In this document: piece by piece, positions 9,425-17,675 of the stretch
How positions within the stretch are numbered: the stretch's first letter is position 1
Layout of the letters: every line of letters starts with the position of its first letter
Assembly (NCBI RefSeq): GCF_009696275.1
Contig: NZ_VUMI01000007.1
Location: 62,001 to 126,000 of the forward strand
DNA from: Eisenbergiella porci
GTDB taxonomy: Bacteria > Bacillota > Clostridia > Lachnospirales > Lachnospiraceae
Length of the DNA: 64,000 bases
Direction of reading: 5' to 3'
Made by a program: the position numbers and the translations under genes
Notes under the pieces: model-generated
Databases searched by the model: none
What the model was told of the DNA's origin: nothing
The model's input: the letters and a program-made list of their open reading frames with translations, nothing else

Positions 9425-9553
9425 ATGGATATTTTAGGACTTATTGCAGTGCTGAGTTTCGGCTTAACCTGCTTCGGTATAGGATACTCTATCGGTAAAG
9501 ATAGTAACAAGACACAGAAATATCCGCCCGGCCTTGCAAAACGGAGCGGCTAA
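9425..9553 (+). CDS. Putative holin-like toxin, 42 aa (type I toxin-antitoxin)
   Basis: A 42-residue protein, MDILGLIAVLSFGLTCFGIG at the N-terminus followed by YSIGKDSNKTQKYPP. It has one membrane helix followed by a polar tail, the pattern of the putative holin-like toxin family (Hol_Tox) common in clostridia. It has its own consensus promoter, a long structured leader and a strong terminator at 9604, i.e. it is a stand-alone transcription unit of about 300 nt, as expected for a type I toxin repressed by an antisense RNA. GGAAAGGAGGGCTGAGCCA precedes the ATG. The antitoxin RNA is not proven: it would have to start near the terminator and read leftward. Confidence 0.62.
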   Translation: MDILGLIAVLSFGLTCFGIGYSIGKDSNKTQKYPPGLAKRSG

Positions 9554-9603
9554 TTCTGCTTATTATGTTTCGGGCTAACCGTCTATCGGCAGCTACCAAT
9601 GAG

Positions 9604-9634
9604 AGGCATCTGTTACCAGCAGGTGCCTTTCTTT
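9604..9634 (+). terminator. Rho-independent terminator of the toxin unit
   Basis: AGGCATCTG (9604-9612) pairs with CAGGTGCCT (9620-9628) with one G-U pair and a 7-nt loop; TTTCTTT follows. Confidence 0.75.
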
Positions 9635-9781
9635 AAATTCATTATAATGCAAAGTGTCAGAGGTTTCAAGCATTTACTTCTGTGTTACAGTTTTTTTCAT
9701 GAAGAGTAAGGCACGAGCGATCCAATAGTCCATATCCTCCCAGTTCAAAACAGTATGACAAAAATGCGAAAGGCAAAAGCA

Positions 9782-12010
9782 TTAATACAACGTACGGCTT
9801 ACAATCTCCCTCTGCACAGCTTTTTCAAGTTCTACGAACCTGGCGCTGAAGCCGCCCACACGGACAAATAAATTACTGTATTTTTCCGGATGGATCATGG
9901 CCTGCTCCAGATCATTTCTATTGACTACAGATATCATGGCCTGAGTGCCGCCGTTATCAAAATAGGTCTTCAGCACACTTTTTACAACAGCGCCTCCGTC
10001 ACGGAACAGTTCCGGCGAAAATTTCATATTCTGTACCGCTCCGGCATGAAAATCAGGACGGAGCTTTACCAGGGAATTCAGCAATGCCGTCAGACCCTTT
10101 TTATCATTTCCGCTCCATGGATTATTGGCGTTTGCCATATGCAGGCCTTTTTTCCTTCCATCCGCTGAGGCTGCCGTCAATTGTCCCATTGTGGTGTTGG
10201 CGCTGTTATTAATGATTACGACAAGATACGAATGAAGTTTTACTTTTTCAATCTGTGCCCTAACCGTATTGCATATATGTTCATGAACCTTCACAGCCAT
10301 ATCGTCAGCTTTAGAGTCATCGTTTCCATATTTCGGCACGCTTTCCAGCAGGTGTTTTTCTTTTTCATAGCCTTCAAAATCAGCATCCAGGGCCGCGAGC
10401 AGCTGCGCCGGTGTCAACAGCTTCTTATCATATACCATCTCTTTGATTGCGGTAAGGCTGTCTGCAGTATTCACATTTCCATAGGTTTCAACCGTACCCC
10501 CAAGGTATTTGATACCGCCTGCGAAAATAGCCTTCCCCCGCTCTATACAATCATCGTACAGCATGCTCAAATATAAACAGGGCGCAGTTTCACCCATAAC
10601 ACGGTATTCCAGCTCTTCCTGCACCGCCAGCGCATCTATGAAATACTGTACCTGCTTCGTATAGGCTTCCCATAGCTCATCAAAAGACTTGAACTCCGAA
10701 AAATATCCGGTCCGTATTCCCGCCTCTATTCCCGTCATACCGTCCATTCCGTTATGCAGCATGATTTCCAGCACCTTCAGCAGATTGATTACACCATTCG
10801 GGCTGCCAAAGCTCTTATGGTTAATCACATATTCCCCGCAGCCAAAGGGCACATAATCCTCCGCTTCCTCTGTGCTGATACGAAAAGCATTGCTCACTGC
10901 CGGAATGTTGACATCATCATTATACAGCATGGGATAGGTACGTCCCTCGCCAATCGTCTCCAGCGCTTTTTCCATCAGCCTGCTGTCCATTCCTTCGTAA
11001 AAGCGCAGCGTAAGCTGAGGCTCCCCCTCCTTGATCACTCTTGAAGCTTCTATGGCAAGAAGGGCCGCCCTGTCTGCATTCTTTTCATTTTTCCTGCCTC
11101 TGCCGCCCAGTATCACTCTTCCGTTCCAGGTAGTCCTGCGGTCTGCGATCAACTGCCATAATCCGTTGAACAATTCCTGTCCCTGTTCCATGGTGAGCCT
11201 CTGTTCTTCCAAATCCTTCGCCAGATAGTCCCCGAACAGGACATCCATCCGCCCATAGTTGATCGTGCCGCTGATCAGGGCGTATAACCACATCAGCTGC
11301 ATGGCCTCCCGCAGTGTCTGCGGCTTTTGTGACGCAACATTCTTAAGGGCTCCTGAAATCTCCTCCCATTCCGCTTTCTTTTCTGCATCCTCCTGCGCTT
11401 CCGCCATCCCAAGCGCCTGTCTGTAATAATACATACAGCACCTGGAAAGGAGCTGCAGCGCCATTTCCATCGCCTCAAAGAGTTCTGTTTCTTCCCCCTG
11501 CGCCTTAGCCGCCTCTTTTCTCTTTGCAACTGTTTTTTCAAGTCCCTCTATTCCGTTATCCAGAAGCTTCCCATAATCCAGATAGCTTCCGGCCATACGG
11601 TACAAAGGCGCTGCCGCCAGCGGTTCTTTGCCCCAGTTGTCACTTGGCAGCGCTTTTGCAATTTCCGGTGGAAAGGCATTCCTTACTTTTACCTGGGTCT
11701 TTTCCTTCTCCCAGAACGCAATCATGTCTTCCATTTCCGCCCGGAAGACGTCCGTATATTCGTTTTCCTCCAAATGCCTCCTTATCGCCGGGGTATTGCA
11801 ATAATAGCCCAGCCCGCCCGGTTCCGGGCTGAATCCTATCAAACTCATTTTAATGCGTCCTGCAAACTTATCCCCGGCTTTGATGTCCTCAAAAATATCC
11901 GGATACATTTGTTCCAGACATTTCGCTTCCCTGATTGCAATCGGGGCGTCCCTGTAGCGCAGATAGCTTTCCGTAAAGTTTTTTTCTACCAAAAAATCAT
12001 ACTGCTGCAT
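9782..12010 (-). CDS. Glycyl radical enzyme (pyruvate formate-lyase-like), unassigned subclass
   Basis: 742 aa; start ATG 12010 after AGGAGGTAAGAGAGG. The C-terminal glycyl-radical loop is VRVGGFSARFVELE (residue about 720), matching the family's RVxGxxxxF consensus. The thiyl-radical cysteine lies in VPFGCGEYVI at about residue 390, where most GREs with dehydratase/C-N or C-C lyase activity have GCxE. The length is shorter than PFL (about 760) or glycerol dehydratase (about 790). No substrate-defining residues that I recognise as PflB, CutC, HypD or GrdH/IslA are obvious, so the reaction is open. The activase gene lies 30 nt upstream in the same operon but carries a stop codon, so this enzyme may be unactivatable unless another activase serves it. 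Confidence 0.85.
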   Translation of the reverse strand: MQQYDFLVEKNFTESYLRYRDAPIAIREAKCLEQMYPDIFEDIKAGDKFAGRIKMSLIGFSPEPGGLGYYCNTPAIRRHLEENEYTDVFRAEMEDMIAFWEKEKTQVKVRNAFPPEIAKALPSDNWGKEPLAAAPLYRMAGSYLDYGKLLDNGIEGLEKTVAKRKEAAKAQGEETELFEAMEMALQLLSRCCMYYYRQALGMAEAQEDAEKKAEWEEISGALKNVASQKPQTLREAMQLMWLYALISGTINYGRMDVLFGDYLAKDLEEQRLTMEQGQELFNGLWQLIADRRTTWNGRVILGGRGRKNEKNADRAALLAIEASRVIKEGEPQLTLRFYEGMDSRLMEKALETIGEGRTYPMLYNDDVNIPAVSNAFRISTEEAEDYVPFGCGEYVINHKSFGSPNGVINLLKVLEIMLHNGMDGMTGIEAGIRTGYFSEFKSFDELWEAYTKQVQYFIDALAVQEELEYRVMGETAPCLYLSMLYDDCIERGKAIFAGGIKYLGGTVETYGNVNTADSLTAIKEMVYDKKLLTPAQLLAALDADFEGYEKEKHLLESVPKYGNDDSKADDMAVKVHEHICNTVRAQIEKVKLHSYLVVIINNSANTTMGQLTAASADGRKKGLHMANANNPWSGNDKKGLTALLNSLVKLRPDFHAGAVQNMKFSPELFRDGGAVVKSVLKTYFDNGGTQAMISVVNRNDLEQAMIHPEKYSNLFVRVGGFSARFVELEKAVQREIVSRTLY

Positions 12011-12040
12011 CCTCTCTTACCTCCTGCTGTCCTGAAAGTG

Positions 12041-12946
12041 TCAGTTCATCATAACTTCACAGCCCGCCTCCAAAAAGTGTCTGCAAAGAATGTCCTTTTG
12101 CTCCTGATCCGTATTTTTCAAATCACAAAGTCCATATTCCTTCCCGATCTGATTCCATTTTCCTTTTCCCATATCATGATAAGGCAATAACTCCACACCT
12201 GTGAGCTTCGGATACTTCCGCGCAAGCGCCGCAATCCCCCCAATATGTTCGTCTGTATCATTTACGCCGGGAATGAGCGGACACCGGAGCCTTATTTTTG
12301 CTCCCATACGATATAAATAATCCAGATTATCAAGAATTATCTGGTTGGAAACGCCGGTATATTTTTTATGCTTCTCATCATTTATATGCTAAATATCATA
12401 TAGAAACAGGTCAACATTACCGGCAATCCGGGAAAATAGTTCCTTCCTGGCAAAACCGCTGGTTTCCAGGCAAATATGCAGGCCCAGCGTTTTTGCCTCA
12501 CCCAGAAGAGCTTCCAAAAATGGAAACTGCAGCATCGGCTCCCCGCCGGATACCGTTAACCCGCCGCCTGAATTTTCATAATAGCTTTTGTCCGCAATAA
12601 CTTCTTTTAAAATGGTATCCACATCCATTTCTCCGCCGGACAGCTTAAGCGCGCCATAGGCACAATGAGCTATACATTCTCCGCAGGCATCACATTTTTG
12701 ATAATCCAGGACATGCTTCCCCTGCTTTAGCAGATGTACGGATTTGGAGCAGCTCCGGATACATTCCAGGCATTGTACACATTTTTCTTTATAGAACATC
12801 AGCTGCGGTTCCCTGCTCCAGGATTCCGGATTGTGGCACCACATACAGCGGAGCGGACATCCTTTCAAAAAAACGGTTGTCCGGATACCCGGCCCGTCAT
12901 GCAGCGAAAACCTTTGGATATCAAAAACAATTCCTGATTTTTTCAT
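12041..12946 (-). pseudogene. Glycyl-radical-enzyme activating protein, interrupted by an in-frame TAG
   Basis: Radical SAM activase of the YjjW/PflA type. From ATG 12946 (AAGGAATATATTC upstream) the protein has GCPLRCMWCHNPES, the CxxxCxxC cluster motif, and two ferredoxin-type inserts (CVQCLECIRSC and CDACGECIAHC). A TAG at 12391-12389 (codon 186) interrupts a run that reads LFLYDI-stop-HINDEKHKKYTGVSN, where close relatives have Lys. The same frame is then open for another 115 residues to the TAA at 12041, including RLRCPLIPGVNDTDEHI. The combined length (301 aa) is normal for the family. So this is a single nonsense mutation, not two genes. Loss of the last third of the barrel should abolish activity. 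Confidence 0.85.
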
Positions 12947-13257
12947 GAATATATTCCTTTCTTTTTGATTTCAAAATAAGTATAATACAGTCATGACGGC
13001 GTCTTCTTGTTTAACAATGTCTAATTTTTGTACTATAATGATATTATCATATGTCTCCCAATCAAAGACCCCGCTGCAAGCAACGGGGTATCAAACTTGC
13101 AGCGCTGCAGAGCAGCGGGGTATTTGACCCTCGCGGCAGTCGCCAAATATCCATGCAAGCATGGATACTTGGCTCGTTGCTCGCGGGAATAAATACCGGA
13201 AAGAAAAGCGGGTTATGATGTAATCCCCCGCCCTTTCATCCCGGGGCTTCCAGGGCT
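12947..13257. other. Gene-free gap with a structured repeat
   Basis: 311 bp between the activase start and the beta-glucuronidase stop. It contains the activase promoter region (AT-rich, 12960-13050) and the repeat element described separately at 13062-13193. No protein of note was found. Confidence 0.6.
13062..13193. repeat. Structured dispersed repeat, copy 1
   Basis: GC-rich palindromic element. Its second half contains TTTGACCCTCGCGGCAGTCG, then GCCAA, a hairpin made of ATATCCATGC / ATGGATAC arms, TTGGCTCGTT, and a closing CGCGGG-type arm. The same order and the same constant blocks occur at 17534-17632, where the hairpin arms have a different but again complementary sequence. The first half contains CCCCGCTGC and GCAGCGGGG arms. 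It separates two minus-strand genes. Confidence 0.75.
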
Positions 13258-15024
13258 TCACCCTTTTTCCCTGGTCCATCTTTCCCTCAATAGCCAGGCC
13301 GCCATCTTAGGCTGCCTGTTCCTGGTGAAAACGCCCTTTTTATTGCCGTCAATGCGGTTTAATCCCTGCTTGGTCTGAAAATCCGCAAACGCCCATACCT
13401 GCTCTCCCACCATAAAATCAAGCTCATCAAACGCTTTATGATATTCCTTCAGGAATTCGCACTGGAATTCCTCCGAAAAGGCCACCGCAGGCATTTTATG
13501 CAGGCCTGGTATCGTATCCGCCCCATATTCTGTCATAATCATGGGCCTGTGGTATTTTTCATACCATTCCTTCATTTCACCTGTCACCTGCTCTTTTATC
13601 ACTTCCGTATGTCCGTGATCCGAATACCATCCGAAATACCGGTTCAGGCAGATCACATCCAGCCACTGGCTGACTTTGTCCGCAGAGGGCCACATGGTAT
13701 GAACCATTGTCACCGGCCTGGTATTATCAAGGCTGCGCATGGTATCAATTACCTTTTTAAAATAGGGCACGGCCCCGTCCTCGCTGGTATCAGCTTCGTT
13801 GGCCACACTCCACATGACAACACAGGGGTGGTTTTTATCACGGGAATACATATCCTTAAGAGTGTCCAGATGATGCTCCAGGGTCTTTTCATTAACCCTC
13901 GTTCCGTCAAAAACCTTCTTCTCCTGCCAGAAACACATGCCCACAGCCGGCGCCTCGTCAATGATTACAAAACCTTCTCTGTCCGCCATCATCAGCAGCT
14001 CCTCAGAATAGGGATAGTGGGATGTACGGAAAGAATTTGCCCCCATCCATTTAAGCAGGTTAAAATCCTTCACATTCAAAGCCAGATCCATGCCTCTTCC
14101 ATGAATCTCACTGTCCTCATGCTTTCCAAAGCCTTTAAAATAAAAGGGCTTCCCGTTAATCAGGAATTCCTTATCCGTCACTTTTACGCTTCTGATACCG
14201 AAGGTTTCCGTGTAAGAGTCTTCCTCCCCTTCTACACGCAGGCGATACAGATATGCTTTGCCCGGATTCCAAAGCTTCGGGTTTTCAACAGTCAAAGTGA
14301 CTGTCTCCGCCGTATCGGTGCTTTCCGCAGCCGCCAGTCCGTTTTCATCAAGGATCTGTATTTTTTTAATTTTATCCGTTCCAGTAATCCTGCATACAAC
14401 TTCGGCCCGCGTCATTTCCTGGTTCAGGCTTGTCGTAATCACGATATCCTCAATATATCTCTTGGGGGTCGTATACAGCTTTACTGGCCTGTGTATACCC
14501 GAATAGTTATAAAAATCAAAAAAAGTATCCTGGTAATGATACCCTTCCGGATATCCCTTTCCTTCTTTTGTCACGACTTCTCCGCTGGGAAGGCAGGTCC
14601 AGTCCAGGACATTGCTCAAGGCAACCGTAAGGCGGAATTCTTTTTCTTCGGATGCTTCCACAATTTCGGTAATCTCCGCTTCAAAAGGTAAAAATCCCCC
14701 TTTATGCCGGAGGATTTCCTGTCCGTTTATCCAGCACACCGCATGATGTGCGGCACTGCCGAAGCGGATTACAATTCGCCTTCCCTCCCAGCCCGCCGGA
14801 ATGATAAAACTGGTTTCATACCAGACATAACCCACATGCTCCCTCTCTGACGCATCCGTAACAAGGTCATTATAGCTGGAGGGGACAGCCATTAATACGG
14901 CGTCTTTTAAGGGAGCTTCGTACCATCTTTCAGATATGCCGGAGTTGTTTTTATCAATTTTAAAGTTCCAGATGCCGCTTAAATTTTTCACTTCCCTGAC
15001 TCGGTTTTCAATAGGATATAACAT
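13258..15024 (-). CDS. uidA: Beta-glucuronidase (GH2 family)
   Basis: 588 aa from ATG 15024 (AGGAGGAAAAGGC upstream; the longer frame to 15063 lacks a ribosome site). An N-terminal jelly-roll (sugar-binding), an immunoglobulin-like domain and a TIM barrel follow each other. The acid/base Glu is in WSVANEADTSE (about 410) and the nucleophile Glu in IMTEYGAD (about 500). The NxK-type motif NRIDGNKKGVFTR near 565, which contacts the glucuronate carboxylate, is present and supports beta-glucuronidase over beta-galactosidase. There is no signal peptide, so it acts in the cytoplasm. It releases glucuronic acid from host or plant glucuronides. It is divergent from the GH3 gene at 15323 across about 300 bp. 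Confidence 0.88.
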   Translation of the reverse strand: MLYPIENRVREVKNLSGIWNFKIDKNNSGISERWYEAPLKDAVLMAVPSSYNDLVTDASEREHVGYVWYETSFIIPAGWEGRRIVIRFGSAAHHAVCWINGQEILRHKGGFLPFEAEITEIVEASEEKEFRLTVALSNVLDWTCLPSGEVVTKEGKGYPEGYHYQDTFFDFYNYSGIHRPVKLYTTPKRYIEDIVITTSLNQEMTRAEVVCRITGTDKIKKIQILDENGLAAAESTDTAETVTLTVENPKLWNPGKAYLYRLRVEGEEDSYTETFGIRSVKVTDKEFLINGKPFYFKGFGKHEDSEIHGRGMDLALNVKDFNLLKWMGANSFRTSHYPYSEELLMMADREGFVIIDEAPAVGMCFWQEKKVFDGTRVNEKTLEHHLDTLKDMYSRDKNHPCVVMWSVANEADTSEDGAVPYFKKVIDTMRSLDNTRPVTMVHTMWPSADKVSQWLDVICLNRYFGWYSDHGHTEVIKEQVTGEMKEWYEKYHRPMIMTEYGADTIPGLHKMPAVAFSEEFQCEFLKEYHKAFDELDFMVGEQVWAFADFQTKQGLNRIDGNKKGVFTRNRQPKMAAWLLRERWTREKG

Positions 15025-15322
15025 GCCTTTTCCTCCTGGTTTACGCATTGGTTTTACAGCCATTTTATCAAACGGCTATCGTGAAAAACAGTTCAATATC
15101 CGTATTCCCCGCGCTGTCTCGAATTTATAGTCCTGACTGTGACTGAAAAATCAGCAGATTTCCATCGGCTGCCGTTTTTATACTTTCTTCGGCCTGACTT
15201 TTTTATTATACTTAATGGTAGCTGTTCTGTACCCTCACAGTTACAATGTATCATTGCTCCGTCTTTTCATCGAAGGAGAGGGACGCAGCAGCTGACCAGA
15301 AAAAAAGCCAGGAGGTTTCTTC
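15025..15322. promoter_or_regulatory. Divergent promoter region between GH2 and GH3 genes
   Basis: 298 bp with no gene. It must carry the promoters of both glycosidase genes. A T-rich stretch with TTATACTTAAT near 15206 could be a plus-strand -10 region, but no consensus -35 was found at the right distance. Confidence 0.35.
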
Positions 15323-17533
15323 ATGCAGCAACAAGAAATAAAAGCTCTGCTCTCAGACATGTCACTGGAAGAAAAGATCGGGGAACTGTTTCAGCTTCCC
15401 TCTTACTTTTTTAACGGCGACATGGTTACAGGCCCTGCCGGGGAACTGGGAATCACCCCGGATGATCTCCGTGTTTCCGGAAGCTGCCTGTCCGTCGCCG
15501 GTGCGGAAAGGGTTCATGAAATTCAGCAGAGGCATATCGAAAAACACCCGCACCATATCCCCATGCTGTTCATGGCGGACATCATCAACGGATACCGTAC
15601 CGTATTCCCGATTCCCCTTGCACAGGGCTGTACCTTCGATCCCGGGCTGGCGGAAAAATGCGCTTCCATCGCTGCCCGCGAAGCTGCCGCCGCCGGTCTG
15701 CATGTCACATTTTCCCCCATGGCGGATTTGGTCCGTGATGCCCGCTGGGGACGGGTTATGGAGTCCACAGGAGAGGATACATACCTGAATGGCCTGATGG
15801 CTGCCGCCATGGTGCGCGGTTATCAGGGGGAAAACAATGATTTTTCAAAAAAAGGAGCCCTCGCCGCCTGCTTAAAGCATTTTGCCGGATATGGCGCACC
15901 CGACGGCGGCAGGGATTACAATACCGTGGAATTATCGGAACGCACGCTGGCTGAGGATTATCTCCCTGCCTATAAAAAAGCAATCGATGCAGGCTGCGCA
16001 CTGGTAATGACCTCCTTCAATACCTTAAACCGGATTCCGTCCACAGCAAACCGCCGGCTCCTGCGGGAGGTTCTGCGCGGGGAAATGCAGTTTGACGGAG
16101 TGGTGATTTCCGACTGGTGCGCGGTGAGCGAGCTAATCCCCCACGGCATCGCCGCGGATGAAAAAGAGGCGACTGTCCTCGCGCTGAACGCCGGTGTGGA
16201 TATTGACATGGCCAGCCCCGTTTACTTGAAAAACCTGAAAGAATTGGCGGAGAAAAACCGAATCGACGAAAAACAGATTGATGAATCCGTCCTGCGCATT
16301 CTCACTTTAAAAAACAAACTGGGACTATTTGAAAATCCTTATAAGGACGGCAGTGAGGCGGACGAAAAAGAACTGCTCCTCTGTGCTTCCCACAGGGAGG
16401 CCGCAAGGGACTGTGCGGAAAAATCCTTCGTCCTGCTAAAAAATGAAGACAGCTTCCTTCCCCTGAAAAAAGGGAAAGAATCCACTGCCTTCATCGGGCC
16501 TTTTACGGACAATCAGCTGCTGTACGGCTCCTGGTCCTTCTTTGGAGATGAGCAGGACTGTGTTACCGTAAAAGCCGGAGTGACCCAAAACTATCCTGAT
16601 GCCGATGTCTTTTTTGCCCAGGGCTGCCCTACCGCAGACCCCGGCACAAAAGTTCTCGGCTTCCAGAAAACGCCCCCGAAAGAAGAATTTGATCTTCAGG
16701 AGGCATTGGACACAGCGGTGGAACTTGCAAAAAAGGCGGATAAAGTCGTTCTCACCCTTGGAGAGCACCGCGACTATTCCGGCGAAGGCGCCAGCCGCGC
16801 TGATATAACGCTGCCGTCCTGCCAGCTGGAATTGTTCCATAAAATCTGCGAAGTAAATCCCAATGTCTGTGTGGTGCTGTTTAATGGCCGCCCGCTGGAC
16901 ATCCGTGAAATAAACCAAAAGGCAAAGGCCATCCTGGAAGCCTGGCTGCCCGGGACCGAAGGCGGCAATGCGCTGGCCGGAATTCTCTACGGAGACTCAT
17001 CCCCCTCCGGAAGGCTCAGCATGTCCTTCCCCTATTGTGTGGGGCAGGTTCCCGTACATTATAACCATTTAAGTACCGGCAGGCCCTTTGCGGGTGATTA
17101 CCGTACCACCCGCTATAACTCCAAATATCTGGATATCCCCAACGAACCGCTTTATCCTTTTGGGTATGGTCTGACCTACACTGCTTTTGAATATTCAGAC
17201 ATCAGCCTGGATTCGGATATCCTGCACAAAGATGACAGCATCTGCGCATCTGTACGCGTGACCAACACCGGAGAGCGTCCCGGAACAGAGACCGTCCAGA
17301 TGTATCTTCATGATGTGTCCGCAAGCGTAACCCGTCCTGTCCGTGAGCTGAAGGGGTTTTGTAAAGTATTTCTGGAGCCGGGTGAAAGCCGTGTCGTAGC
17401 TTTCCCGATTACGGAGGACATGCTCCGTTTTTATAATATTACTATGGACTATGTAAGTGAACCAGGCCGGTTTGAGGTATTCATCGGTTCTGACAGTACC
17501 ACCAGCCGCAAAGCTGTATTCAGCCTCTGTTAA
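15323..17533 (+). CDS. bglX: Beta-glucosidase (GH3)
   Basis: 736 aa; start ATG 15323 after AGGAGGTTTCTTC. The N-terminal TIM barrel has KHFAGYGAPDGGRDYN and the nucleophile Asp in VVISDWCAV (about 255-260). The alpha/beta sandwich domain follows (RDCAEKSFVLLKNEDSFLPL, then LGEHRDYSGEGASRADI with the likely acid/base Glu), and a C-terminal fibronectin III-like domain (YPFGYGLTYTAFEYSDI to VFIGSDS) completes the standard BglX layout. There is no signal peptide, so it hydrolyses imported beta-glucosides or related oligosaccharides. Its last 17 nt before the stop are repeated in inverted orientation at 17633-17649, beyond the structured repeat. Confidence 0.92.
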   Translation: MQQQEIKALLSDMSLEEKIGELFQLPSYFFNGDMVTGPAGELGITPDDLRVSGSCLSVAGAERVHEIQQRHIEKHPHHIPMLFMADIINGYRTVFPIPLAQGCTFDPGLAEKCASIAAREAAAAGLHVTFSPMADLVRDARWGRVMESTGEDTYLNGLMAAAMVRGYQGENNDFSKKGALAACLKHFAGYGAPDGGRDYNTVELSERTLAEDYLPAYKKAIDAGCALVMTSFNTLNRIPSTANRRLLREVLRGEMQFDGVVISDWCAVSELIPHGIAADEKEATVLALNAGVDIDMASPVYLKNLKELAEKNRIDEKQIDESVLRILTLKNKLGLFENPYKDGSEADEKELLLCASHREAARDCAEKSFVLLKNEDSFLPLKKGKESTAFIGPFTDNQLLYGSWSFFGDEQDCVTVKAGVTQNYPDADVFFAQGCPTADPGTKVLGFQKTPPKEEFDLQEALDTAVELAKKADKVVLTLGEHRDYSGEGASRADITLPSCQLELFHKICEVNPNVCVVLFNGRPLDIREINQKAKAILEAWLPGTEGGNALAGILYGDSSPSGRLSMSFPYCVGQVPVHYNHLSTGRPFAGDYRTTRYNSKYLDIPNEPLYPFGYGLTYTAFEYSDISLDSDILHKDDSICASVRVTNTGERPGTETVQMYLHDVSASVTRPVRELKGFCKVFLEPGESRVVAFPITEDMLRFYNITMDYVSEPGRFEVFIGSDSTTSRKAVFSLC

Positions 17534-17649
17534 GAAGTCAAATACCCCGCACAAGCTGCGGAGTATTTGACCCTCGCGGCAGTCGCCAAGTGGATGCACG
17601 AGTGCATCCGTTTGGCTCGTTACCCGCGGAAATAACAGAGGCTGAATAC
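17516..17649. repeat. Structured dispersed repeat, copy 2, enclosed by a 17-bp inverted repeat
   Basis: GTATTCAGCCTCTGTTA (17516-17532, the end of bglX) is the exact reverse complement of TAACAGAGGCTGAATAC (17633-17649). Enclosed are a first hairpin (TCAAATACCCCGC / GCGGAGTATTTGA arms) and the module shared with 13062-13193: TTTGACCCTCGCGGCAGTCG, GCCAA, variable hairpin (GTGGATGCAC / GTGCATCCGT), TTGGCTCGTT, CGCGG. It sits between convergent genes and may end transcription from both sides. Confidence 0.75.
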
Positions 17650-17675
17650 GGCCGGATAAAACTTCCCGCACCGCG

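Noticed and set aside
9425-9553. Random small open frame
   Set aside because: A consensus promoter, ribosome site, membrane-helix composition and terminator together argue for a real 42-aa product.
13062-17649. CRISPR array or insertion sequence for the structured repeat
   Set aside because: Only two copies 4.4 kb apart, no regular spacers, no transposase, and the hairpin covaries instead of being identical.
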